Source: Terriglobia bacterium
GTDB lineage: Bacteria > Acidobacteriota > Terriglobia > UBA7540
Length of the DNA: 5,857 nt
Direction of reading: 5' to 3'
NCBI GenBank assembly: GCA_030040295.1
Contig: JASHTZ010000182.1
Span: 1-5,857 of the forward strand
Shown: positions 1 to 5,284 of the stretch, piece after piece
How positions within the stretch are numbered: position 1 is the first letter of the stretch
How the letters are laid out: the number at the start of each line of letters is the position of its first letter
Notes under the pieces: model-generated
The model's input: only the letters and a program-made list of their open reading frames with translations
What the model was told of the DNA's origin: nothing
Database searches by the model: none
Translations under genes and position numbers: made by a program

Positions 1-707
1 TTGCCGCCGGAGTAGTGATATGGAAAAAACAATCTGTCGACGCGATTTTTGACGCCGTATCGAGCGCCGCGGAAGAAGCAGGGTCGCGCACGCGAGTGCG
101 GGTGAAGTGGATTTTCGACGCCATCCGCCATTTCGGCGTGGAGCATGCGCGCGAGGTGTTGAAAGCGGCTGCGCGCCTGCGCTCACGGGGCATTGCAGGA
201 TTTGGAATTGGGGGTGACGAAGCTCGTGGGCCTGCCAAACTCTTCGGCGAGGTTTTTCAGGAAGCCCGCGACCTGGGGCTTCATGTCGTGGCGCACGCCG
301 GCGAGGCCTGCGGCCCGGAAAGCATTCGCGACGCCGTTGATCTGCTGGGCGCGGAACGCATCGGACACGGCCTTACCGCCCTGCAAGATCCCAACGTGGT
401 TGCAATGCTGCGCGAGCGCCAAATTCCTCTGGAAGTTTGCCCCAGCAGCAACGTGTGCACGGGTTTAATTGCGCGATGGGAAGACCATCCGCTGCCAAGA
501 TTCCTGGAAGCGGGTTTGGCCGTAACCCTCAATTCAGATGACCCCGCAATGTTCGGAACAAGCCTGCAAGAGGAATTTCGGAGGGCTGCCCGATGCTTTG
601 CGCCTCCCCCCAAAACCTTGGCGGGGTTGTGCCGGAATGCGATTCAGGCTTCATTCTTAAGCGCGGACGAGAAGCGGGCGTTGGAAATGGAGCTCGAAAA
701 TATCTGA
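1..707 (+). CDS. add: Adenosine deaminase family protein, 5'-truncated
   Basis: Metal-dependent purine deaminase of the amidohydrolase superfamily, cytosolic, expected to hydrolyse adenosine (or a related 6-aminopurine nucleoside) to the inosine-type product plus ammonia. The frame is open to the left edge (first full codon at 3), so the GTG at 15 is probably internal. About 234 residues are visible against a usual 330-350. The missing N-terminus should carry the HxHxDG metal-binding motif. Counting from the GTG at 15, conserved motifs appear in family order: GGDE near 66-69, HAGE at 94-97 (zinc-ligand His94, catalytic Glu97), RIGHG at 115-119 (His118), LEVCPSSN at 139-146 and NSDDP at 173-177 (metal and substrate aspartates). 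It ends at TGA 705-707, convergent with the next gene. Some members of this family deaminate aminodeoxyfutalosine in menaquinone synthesis, so the substrate is uncertain. Family assignment is firm; the symbol is tentative. Confidence 0.9.
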   Translation, partial: AAGVVIWKKQSVDAIFDAVSSAAEEAGSRTRVRVKWIFDAIRHFGVEHAREVLKAAARLRSRGIAGFGIGGDEARGPAKLFGEVFQEARDLGLHVVAHAGEACGPESIRDAVDLLGAERIGHGLTALQDPNVVAMLRERQIPLEVCPSSNVCTGLIARWEDHPLPRFLEAGLAVTLNSDDPAMFGTSLQEEFRRAARCFAPPPKTLAGLCRNAIQASFLSADEKRALEMELENI

Positions 708-708
708 A

Positions 709-735
709 GGGCGAATGCCATAGCGCCGTTTGCCC
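709..735. terminator. Weak hairpin between convergent genes
   Basis: GGGCGAA (709-715) can pair with TTTGCCC (729-735), giving seven pairs including one G-T wobble, around a 13-nt loop. It lies in the 33-bp gap between the convergent deaminase and thioredoxin-like genes, where a bidirectional terminator would be expected. There is no T-run on either strand and the loop is large, so this is only a candidate. Confidence 0.2.
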
Positions 736-740
736 ACCGC

Positions 741-2087
741 CTACGGAGTTGTGCCGCCCGATTCGCGGAGAGTGTCGCGCAAGTGTTTGGTAAGCTCCGC
801 GGAGAATGTCGCGACGTTGACGCCATCATCCCGATACACCACGCGTCCCTGGCGATCGAAAATGACCAGCGTGGGAAGCGCTCTTACATCGAGAAATTGA
901 TCCAGTCCTTGAGCGTAGGCCACGGGAAATGTCCATCCCTCCCGGCTGAGGAAGGCTGGGACGCCACTTCGGTCGGCATCGGTATTGAGCGAGAGGAAGG
1001 CGGCGTTAGAATCTCCACGAAAGTCCTCAGCCACTTTCTCGATGAGTTTGCCTTGCATGCGGCAGGGTCCGCACCAGGTGGCCCAGAAATCAATGACCAC
1101 GACCTTGCCGCGGTAGCCTGCCAAGGGCAGCGGTGTGCCATCAAGATTCTCGAGAACAAAATCAAAAGGGTCATGGAGGCCGGCGTTCTGCGGGTTGTCT
1201 GCGTAAAGGCGATCGGCGAGTTGGGCGTTGAGTGCATCATATCGTGACAGCACAAGACTCCCTAATCCCTTCTCGGAACCGTGCTGCTGCAAATACAGGC
1301 TCCCCAGCTTGCGGCGGACCTCCCGGCGGCGCTCGGGGTCGGACGTCCTGTCAGGAAAAGCGAATGCGGTGAGGTAGTAATCCAAAGCGCGAGTCGAATC
1401 ACCTTTCTGCAACACAGAATCGCCCAGTTGTTCAGCGACACGGGAGGTGGGGTAAATCGCGTAGCTTTTCTCATCATCGGCGATGGCTTTATCCAACTCG
1501 GCGGAATCTCGATAAAATCCCGCTCGTTGCGCATAGAGGGCCGCGATGCGCTCCGCCCATTGCTTCCCGGAATTATGACTCGAGCCCGCCGCCGCAGCCT
1601 GGTCGCGCTGATTCTCCGCGATCTTGATCAGACGTGAAGAGTACTCGATGGCCTCCCCGCGGCCGGCAGGGTCGTTGAGACGAGCCAACGCGTCAATGAC
1701 GGTGGTGAGAACTTGCGGGTCGTTGGGCGTAATCTCAAGCAGCATCTGGCCGTAATGCGCAACGACGTCAGGGGCATTGGCATCGAGAGCATAAGTGCAG
1801 ATCGTGCGCAGCACCAACTCACGACGCGAGGAATGGGGGAAGCGCTTGAGAAAAGCGTCCAGATTCCTGATGATGATTTGAGGGTTTCCTTCCGCCGAAC
1901 GAAAAGCCTCGTCCAGGGCAGCCTGCTCTTCGATGTCGGTGGAGGTTTGCGTTGAAGGCGCCGCCACGGGCGGGCTCGCGCCGGCTTGCGCGGCGCGCAG
2001 GGAGATCCAACCTGTTGATCCCATGAGGCACACGCTCAGGGCAAATCGCAAAAGAACTCGTCGCCACCGTTCGTTGCTCGTATTCAT
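741..2087 (-). CDS. Exported TPR / TlpA-like thioredoxin-fold protein
   Basis: Predicted exported thiol-disulfide protein of 448 residues. The N-terminus has a basic stretch (NERWRR), a hydrophobic segment to about residue 30 and a plausible signal peptidase I site after AAQA near residue 35. The only nearby cysteine has Val before it, so it is not a good lipobox. Residues about 50-290 are helical and repeat-like, with TPR-type pairs clearest around 180-250. A DFVLENLDG segment near 310 opens a TlpA/AhpC-TSA-like thioredoxin domain with WCGPC at 338-342 and a cis-proline loop (ALPT, Pro405). The CxxC suggests a redox-active periplasmic reductase or oxidase; partners are unknown. I chose ATG 2085-2087 because AGAGGA lies about 9 nt upstream; an in-frame TTG at 2105 lacks a good ribosome binding site. 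The gene ends with TAG at 741-743 and is divergent from the HAD gene. Fold confident, substrate unknown. Confidence 0.88.
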   Translation of the reverse strand: MNTSNERWRRVLLRFALSVCLMGSTGWISLRAAQAGASPPVAAPSTQTSTDIEEQAALDEAFRSAEGNPQIIIRNLDAFLKRFPHSSRRELVLRTICTYALDANAPDVVAHYGQMLLEITPNDPQVLTTVIDALARLNDPAGRGEAIEYSSRLIKIAENQRDQAAAAGSSHNSGKQWAERIAALYAQRAGFYRDSAELDKAIADDEKSYAIYPTSRVAEQLGDSVLQKGDSTRALDYYLTAFAFPDRTSDPERRREVRRKLGSLYLQQHGSEKGLGSLVLSRYDALNAQLADRLYADNPQNAGLHDPFDFVLENLDGTPLPLAGYRGKVVVIDFWATWCGPCRMQGKLIEKVAEDFRGDSNAAFLSLNTDADRSGVPAFLSREGWTFPVAYAQGLDQFLDVRALPTLVIFDRQGRVVYRDDGVNVATFSAELTKHLRDTLRESGGTTP

Positions 2088-2120
2088 CACGCCGGATCCT
2101 CTCAAAACACCGACGAAGCT

Positions 2121-2150
2121 AATCTAGAGGCAAGACTCGCGACGGGTCAA
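2121..2150 (-). promoter_or_regulatory. Candidate promoter for the TPR/thioredoxin gene
   Basis: On the minus strand TTGACC (2150-2145, five of six matches to the -35 consensus) is followed after 18 bp by TAGATT (2126-2121, four of six matches to the -10 consensus). Transcription would start roughly 30 nt upstream of the ATG at 2087, leaving a short leader that contains the AGAGGA ribosome binding site. The position supports the ATG start. This assumes sigma-70-type recognition. Confidence 0.45.
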
Positions 2151-2158
2151 GGCGATTT

Positions 2159-2176
2159 CCCTCCGGCGCTGGAGGG
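2159..2176. promoter_or_regulatory. Inverted repeat between divergent promoters
   Basis: CCCTCC (2159-2164) and GGAGGG (2171-2176) form a perfect 6-bp inverted repeat with a 6-nt centre. It lies between the candidate minus-strand -35 (2145-2150) and the plus-strand -10 (2188-2193), and covers where the plus-strand -35 would fall. It could be an operator affecting both genes or simply a GC-rich chance palindrome. No terminator role is evident, as no T-run follows on either strand. Confidence 0.3.
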
Positions 2177-2184
2177 CAGGCGGC

Positions 2185-2193
2185 TGCTATAAT
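2185..2193 (+). promoter_or_regulatory. Extended -10 promoter for the HAD gene
   Basis: TGCTATAAT is a perfect TATAAT hexamer (2188-2193) preceded by the TGn extended -10 element. The expected -35 position (about 2165-2170) reads GGCGCT and has no similarity to TTGACA, which is tolerable for extended -10 promoters. The start site would fall near 2200, giving a leader of about 25 nt with GGGAG (2214-2218) 5 nt before the ATG at 2224. Confidence 0.5.
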
Positions 2194-2223
2194 GCAGAAC
2201 TTCCCCTGAAGCCGGGAGACTTA

Positions 2224-2937
2224 ATGAAATCATCGCCAATTCGCGCCATCTTGTTTGACGCCGGTAACACTCTGGTTTATCCGCGGCTGGATTTGCGGGC
2301 TCGCGACCTGACCGAGCAGGGCTTCCCGGCGCGCGTCGAGGATTTTCACGCCGCAGAGCGCGACGCGAAGAAGAAACTTGATGTGTGGTTGTGGCCGCAA
2401 ATTCGCAAGGGTGAAGTTCCGCGAACCATCGATCATTACTACTGGGTTGAATATCTCGCGTCGCTGATGAACATCATTGGCGCCCCGGCCTCGGAGCAGC
2501 AACGCTTGATTCAGCTCGTGGCCGATGGGTTCCGAGACATACGGACGTGGTCGGTGGTGATGCCGGAGACGCCGGCCTATTTGGCGACGCTCGAAGAACG
2601 GGGATACTTTCTGGGCGTCATCTCGAATTCCGTCGGAACCATTGAAGATCAATTACGGAACGTAGGGCTGCGCGACTATTTTCAGGCGGTTTTTGACTCG
2701 GCGATCGTGGGCGTGGAAAAACCTCATCCTGAGATTTTTCAAATGGCCGTCGCCAAGGCAGAAATCCCGGCGGGCGAAGCCGTCTTTGTCGGTGACACTC
2801 ACGCGACTGACGTGGGCGGGGCGCAACTTGCCGGTTTACGCGGTGTGCTGATTGACCGCATAGAAGCCTACCCCGAGGCAGAATGCCCGCGCATTAAGTC
2901 TTTGCCCGAACTGGACGCCGTGCTTGAGAAACTCTGA
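2224..2937 (+). CDS. HAD-superfamily hydrolase
   Basis: A 237-residue cytosolic haloacid dehalogenase-like hydrolase, probably a small-molecule phosphatase of unknown substrate. Motif I is LFDAGNTLV with nucleophile Asp12; motif II is VISNS (Ser134-Asn135); motif III is Lys166 in EKPHPEIF; motif IV is VGDTHATD (Asp191, Asp196). Residues about 20-110 form an inserted, mostly helical cap between motifs I and II, as in subfamily I enzymes. The residue two after the nucleophile is Gly14 rather than the usual Asp general acid/base. Such DxxxT forms occur in HAD subgroups, so this does not mark a broken gene, but the catalytic detail or substrate may differ. ATG 2224 has GGGAG 5 nt upstream and a strong extended -10 above that. 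The gene stands alone, divergent from the thioredoxin-like gene and convergent with the sugar kinase 31 bp downstream. Confidence 0.9.
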   Translation: MKSSPIRAILFDAGNTLVYPRLDLRARDLTEQGFPARVEDFHAAERDAKKKLDVWLWPQIRKGEVPRTIDHYYWVEYLASLMNIIGAPASEQQRLIQLVADGFRDIRTWSVVMPETPAYLATLEERGYFLGVISNSVGTIEDQLRNVGLRDYFQAVFDSAIVGVEKPHPEIFQMAVAKAEIPAGEAVFVGDTHATDVGGAQLAGLRGVLIDRIEAYPEAECPRIKSLPELDAVLEKL

Positions 2938-2968
2938 GCCGGCGATTCCGAGGTTTGTCACTTGATGC

Positions 2969-3853
2969 CTAGCGGAGGGCGTAAGCCTCCTCGATGGACC
3001 AGGACGGCGTGCCGCCCGGCCGGCTGGCGACGAGAGCGGCCACGCGGTTGGCAAAGTCGGCAATTTGTGGTGCCGGCCATTTCAAGCTCAAGCCGTGGGC
3101 AAATGCGGCGGCGAAGGCATCGCCCGCTCCCACGGTATCTTGCGCTTTCACATTGTAGCCCGGCGCTTCAATGAATTCCCCGTTCACAAGCAACACGCAT
3201 CCCTTTTCTCCGCGTGTGACGCAGGCGGATTGCCAGCCAAATTCCGACGAGTAGGAGCGGCAGAATTCCTCAAGAGAGTGCGATGGGCGGCCAAGCATCT
3301 GGTCAATCGCCGCAGCTTCCTCCTCGTTGAGTTTTACCACTTGGCCGCGCGCCATCAGCTCCCTCAAAAGAGGAACCGTGTGGTGGTCCTTGCGAAGGTT
3401 GACATCGTAGAGTAGTCGCGCGCCGCAATGGGAGTCAATCAGGCGGTAAGTCAGTTCGCGGGCCTGTGGGCTCATTTGAAAGAGAGTTCCGAAGTAGATC
3501 CAGTCGGGCGCCGGTGTCAGGAGCTCCGCCACCTCTCGTTCCGTGAGTTCGGGAGCGTCATAAGCTGCAGGGTGATGCAGGGTGAAGCGAGGCACTCCCG
3601 CCGCGTTCAACTCCACTGTGACGATGCCCGTGGGGTGCGATGGAATCTCGCTCACATAGCGCGTCGAGAGGGCCAATTCCGCCATGCGCTTGAGCACGCG
3701 ACGCCCGCGCTCATCCTTTCCGACAGCACTTACGAAAAAAACCGTGTGCCCCAGGCGCGCCGCGTGGGCGGCGAAATTAAGCGCTGCGCCTCCCAAATAC
3801 TCCTTTTCTCCAATAATGTCCCAAAGAACCTCGCCGATGCTGACAATTTTCAC
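2969..3853 (-). CDS. PfkB-family carbohydrate kinase (fructokinase-like)
   Basis: ATP-dependent sugar kinase of the ribokinase/PfkB family, 294 residues, cytosolic, transferring phosphate to a sugar hydroxyl. The glycine-rich first signature GGAALNFAAHAARLG lies at 21-35, within the substrate-binding part of the fold. DVNLR at 150-154 is the central conserved block. The second signature DTVGAGDAFAAAF at 239-251 holds the anion hole and catalytic base Asp245. The start GTG (3851-3853) is supported by GGGAGG seven nt upstream and by the typical MKIVSIGEVLWD beginning. The length is slightly short for the family but no motif is missing. Fructose is the likeliest substrate from overall resemblance, but ribose, 2-keto-3-deoxygluconate or nucleoside activity cannot be excluded. 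It follows the dienelactone hydrolase gene on the same strand by 89 bp and is convergent with the HAD gene. Confidence 0.92.
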   Translation of the reverse strand: MKIVSIGEVLWDIIGEKEYLGGAALNFAAHAARLGHTVFFVSAVGKDERGRRVLKRMAELALSTRYVSEIPSHPTGIVTVELNAAGVPRFTLHHPAAYDAPELTEREVAELLTPAPDWIYFGTLFQMSPQARELTYRLIDSHCGARLLYDVNLRKDHHTVPLLRELMARGQVVKLNEEEAAAIDQMLGRPSHSLEEFCRSYSSEFGWQSACVTRGEKGCVLLVNGEFIEAPGYNVKAQDTVGAGDAFAAAFAHGLSLKWPAPQIADFANRVAALVASRPGGTPSWSIEEAYALR

Positions 3854-3899
3854 CGCGCGGCCTCCCGAAATTTATCTGCCCGATTTGCCCGAACCCGGC

Positions 3900-3916
3900 G
3901 TTACGACGGCCGTAAC
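3900..3916. promoter_or_regulatory. Perfect inverted repeat upstream of the sugar kinase
   Basis: GTTACG (3900-3905) and CGTAAC (3911-3916) are perfect 6-bp inverted arms around a 5-nt centre, located 47-63 nt upstream of the kinase GTG in the 89-bp gap after the dienelactone hydrolase. The spacing would suit a repressor operator for the kinase, or a hairpin that attenuates read-through. No T-run follows it on the minus strand, so a classical terminator is unlikely. I see no convincing -35/-10 pair in this gap. Confidence 0.3.
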
Positions 3917-3942
3917 AGCGTGAATCTATCCGGCGCGCAGGA

Positions 3943-4692
3943 TCAAACTCCAAGATGACAATTCAGGAATGTGTTGGTTAGAGACCAAGCCTGCCGGGCG
4001 GCGGCGGGGTTGTAGCTGGGACGGGCATCACAGAAAAATCCGTGGTCGGCATCCGAGAAGTGGACATTCACGAAAGGCTTCCCGGCTTTTCGCAATGCCT
4101 CTGCCACCGCTTGCGTTTGCTCGGTGCCAATGTGTTTGTCCAGCCCGCCCCAAAACAGGAGCTGCGGAGCGTGCAAACTGGCGGCTCGATCGAGCATTCC
4201 AGGTCCCATGGGGTTTGGCGCGATGCCGCCACCATAAAATGAAACCGCGGCCTTGACCGGGAGAATGGAATTTGTGAGGAAAGATACGCGCCCACCCATG
4301 CAGAACCCAATGCAGGCTATGGGAACATCCGCCTTCCCGAGATTCTCACGAAGCCATGAGTAGGAGGCGCGGACATCCGCTTCCAAATCCGGATCCCTTA
4401 GGGCGCGAACGTGGGGCACGACCGCCCCGAAGTCGTTGTAGGCCCCCTCGAATCCCATTGCGGTGCGGTGGAAGAGTTCAGGGGATAGGGCAAGGTATCC
4501 TTCGCGTGCAAATCGGTCCGTAACGTCACGAATGTGCGCGTTTACTCCAAAGGCTTCCTGAAACACCAAAAGACCGGCGCGAGGAGATCCGCCTTGAGGT
4601 CCGGCCCAATACGCGCGCATCGACGTATCATCTGCGATGTGCAAACTGACCCGGTCTGTATGGACTTCACCCATGGGCACTGCCCGCCTCAT
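3943..4692 (-). CDS. Dienelactone hydrolase family protein
   Basis: An alpha/beta-hydrolase of 249 residues, cytosolic by the lack of a signal peptide. The Cys-Asp-His triad of dienelactone hydrolases is visible: nucleophile Cys131 in GFCMGG, Asp185 in GGLDKHIG and His217 in DADHGF. Glu46 in the FQEAFGVN strip corresponds to the conserved Glu that interacts with the nucleophile. Classical members open dienelactones formed in chlorocatechol breakdown, but many homologues are general carboxylesterases or have unknown substrates, and no aromatic-degradation genes are nearby. The start is uncertain. ATG 4690-4692 has no clear ribosome binding site, whereas the in-frame ATG at 4672-4674 (giving MGEVHTDRVSLH, closer to the usual family N-terminus, 243 residues) has TGAGG about 12 nt upstream. 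It precedes the PfkB kinase on the same strand, so co-transcription is possible but unproven. Confidence 0.9.
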   Translation of the reverse strand: MRRAVPMGEVHTDRVSLHIADDTSMRAYWAGPQGGSPRAGLLVFQEAFGVNAHIRDVTDRFAREGYLALSPELFHRTAMGFEGAYNDFGAVVPHVRALRDPDLEADVRASYSWLRENLGKADVPIACIGFCMGGRVSFLTNSILPVKAAVSFYGGGIAPNPMGPGMLDRAASLHAPQLLFWGGLDKHIGTEQTQAVAEALRKAGKPFVNVHFSDADHGFFCDARPSYNPAAARQAWSLTNTFLNCHLGV

Positions 4693-4820
4693 TCGCGTCT
4701 TTGGCTGTCAAAACCAAACGCGCGAGAGAACTCATGATATCGCAAAACAGAATACATCGCTCGATCAACCACAAGGAGTTCGGGGGCAGATTCGTTTCTC
4801 AGGATCGTTGCTTGGGCAGG
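4693..4820. other. Intergenic flank upstream of the dienelactone hydrolase
   Basis: 128 bp between the dienelactone hydrolase start and the repeat, with no credible gene. A perfect minus-strand TTGACA occurs at 4711-4706, but a correctly spaced -10 would read GGCGGG and sit at the start of the coding region. TATCAT (4739-4734, minus strand) resembles a -10 but lacks a good -35. The promoter of the hydrolase is therefore unresolved. Confidence 0.4.
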
Positions 4821-4853
4821 ACCTAGTGTAGTGCGCCACGCAGATTGCAACTT
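4821..4853 (+). repeat. Left outer inverted repeat of the composite element
   Basis: 33 nt that match the reverse complement of 5062-5094 at 28 positions without gaps. The outer 17 (ACCTAGTGTAGTGCGCC) and the inner 8 (TGCAACTT) are perfect, and the five mismatches cluster between them. The outermost bases contain CTAG (4823-4826), which may be target duplication and not part of the element. Confidence 0.9.
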
Positions 4854-4857
4854 ATGC

Positions 4858-5046
4858 TGAGCCCCAACGGGGCGAAATAACGAAGCCCAGGCCGGGGGCC
4901 TGGGTTGAGAGTGCGCGGCAAAGGTCTGAATTCAAGCCCTGAAAGGGCGAAATAGGTATTCCGCCTCTTCAGGGCTGGGGGTTGTTGCGGTTTCGACGAC
5001 CCAGGCCGTTGGCCTGGGCTTTGGTAGGTCGCCCCGTTGGGGCTCA
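4858..5046. repeat. Internal nested inverted repeat core
   Basis: The 18-nt arm TGAGCCCCAACGGGGCGA (4858-4875) is exactly inverted at 5029-5046. A second pair of arms, 4884-4905 and 4999-5020, matches at 19 of 22 positions, all three differences falling in the hairpin loop (GGG versus GTT). The third pair, AGCCCTGAA at 4935-4943 and its inverse at 4968-4976, lies near the centre. Spacing to the outer repeats is unequal: 4 nt on the left and 15 nt on the right. Confidence 0.9.
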
Positions 5047-5061
5047 AAAAGCGGCCGCCAC

Positions 5062-5094
5062 AAGTTGCATTATTTGCGGCGCACTACACTAGGT
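5062..5094 (-). repeat. Right outer inverted repeat of the composite element
   Basis: Partner of the left outer repeat, 28 of 33 positions complementary, ending in a perfect 17-bp block (5078-5094) with CTAG at 5089-5092. Bases beyond 5094 no longer pair with those before 4821 (G at 4820, A at 5095), which fixes the outer boundary of the symmetry. Confidence 0.9.
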
Positions 5095-5284
5095 AATCGC
5101 GCGCAGCAATGGCCTCACGAAATTCAGCAGGCAAATTGCGAGAGCCGGTTTTGTGGCTAGTAGCAAGCGATGGTCAGCGCTCCCGATTCGTAACTGTTTG
5201 GCACGCAGCCGTTTCTATAAACCGGCAGACCCCGCGCCGTTCGCCGTGCGCGTTCACGCAACAGACTTAAAGTTCGATACACAA
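5095..5284. other. Intergenic region between repeat and truncated gene
   Basis: 190 bp with no credible gene or RNA. GCCGTTT (5208-5214) and AAACCGGC (5219-5226) can form a short stem with one bulged base and a 4-nt loop, about 60 nt beyond the stop of the minus-strand gene ending at 5285. It lacks a T-run, so it is at best a weak transcription end. No TIR-like copies of the neighbouring repeat extend here. Confidence 0.4.

Larger units (their letters stand above)
4821..5094. repeat. Composite nested palindromic element (MITE-like)
   Basis: A 274-bp non-coding element bounded by 33-nt inverted repeats. Inside, three short modules appear once per half in opposite orientation, giving the order A-B-C-C'-B'-A'. 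A is GCCCC-AAC-GGGGC (4861-4873), mirrored as GCCCC-GTT-GGGGC (5031-5043). B is CCCAGGCC-GGG-GGCCTGGG (4886-4904), mirrored with a GTT loop (5000-5018). C is AGCCCTGAA with the following GGCG.AATA (4935-4955), mirrored at 4956-4976. A, B and the left copy of C each also form their own short hairpin, and the element as a whole could fold into a cruciform or one long RNA hairpin. No transposase is encoded, so it would be non-autonomous. Short GC-rich modules like these are, to my recollection, widespread in acidobacterial and verrucomicrobial genomes. It separates two same-strand genes and could also stop or stabilise transcripts. Structure is certain; mobility is inferred. Confidence 0.85.

Noticed and set aside
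783..1247. Plus-strand open frame of 154 codons antisense to the thioredoxin-like gene
   Set aside because: It is the complement of a gene with a clear WCGPC domain, and its translation shows no coherent domain. It is a shadow of GC-rich coding sequence.
2088..2105. In-frame TTG start at 2105 extending the thioredoxin-like protein by six residues
   Set aside because: It has no ribosome binding site at a suitable distance, whereas AGAGGA is well placed for the ATG at 2087. The extra residues include that binding site.
2974..2990. GGAGGGC-GTAA-GCCTCC hairpin at the end of the kinase gene, facing the HAD gene
   Set aside because: It contains a bulge, lies inside the kinase coding region and is not followed by a T-run on either strand, so I do not call a terminator.
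3938..3950. Minus-strand GAGTTTGATCCTG, identical to the start of bacterial 16S rRNA (the region bound by a universal primer)
   Set aside because: The match is 13 nt only. It overlaps the last codons and stop of the dienelactone hydrolase, and what follows (CGCGCCGG) departs from 16S sequence. No rRNA is present.
3428..3958. Plus-strand open frame of 176 codons antisense to the PfkB kinase
   Set aside because: It overlaps the kinase and its upstream gap, the translation is Arg/His-rich without motifs, and the opposite strand carries both PfkB signatures.
4706..4711. Perfect minus-strand TTGACA upstream of the dienelactone hydrolase
   Set aside because: The hexamer at the right distance is GGCGGG and falls at the start of the gene, so no promoter can be built from it.
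4823..5047. Minus-strand open frame of 74 codons beginning MSPNGATYQSPGQRPG
   Set aside because: It lies wholly inside the palindromic element and its composition is explained by translating GC-rich hairpin modules. Pro/Gly/Arg-rich frames of this kind arise from repeats and are often misannotated as hypothetical proteins.
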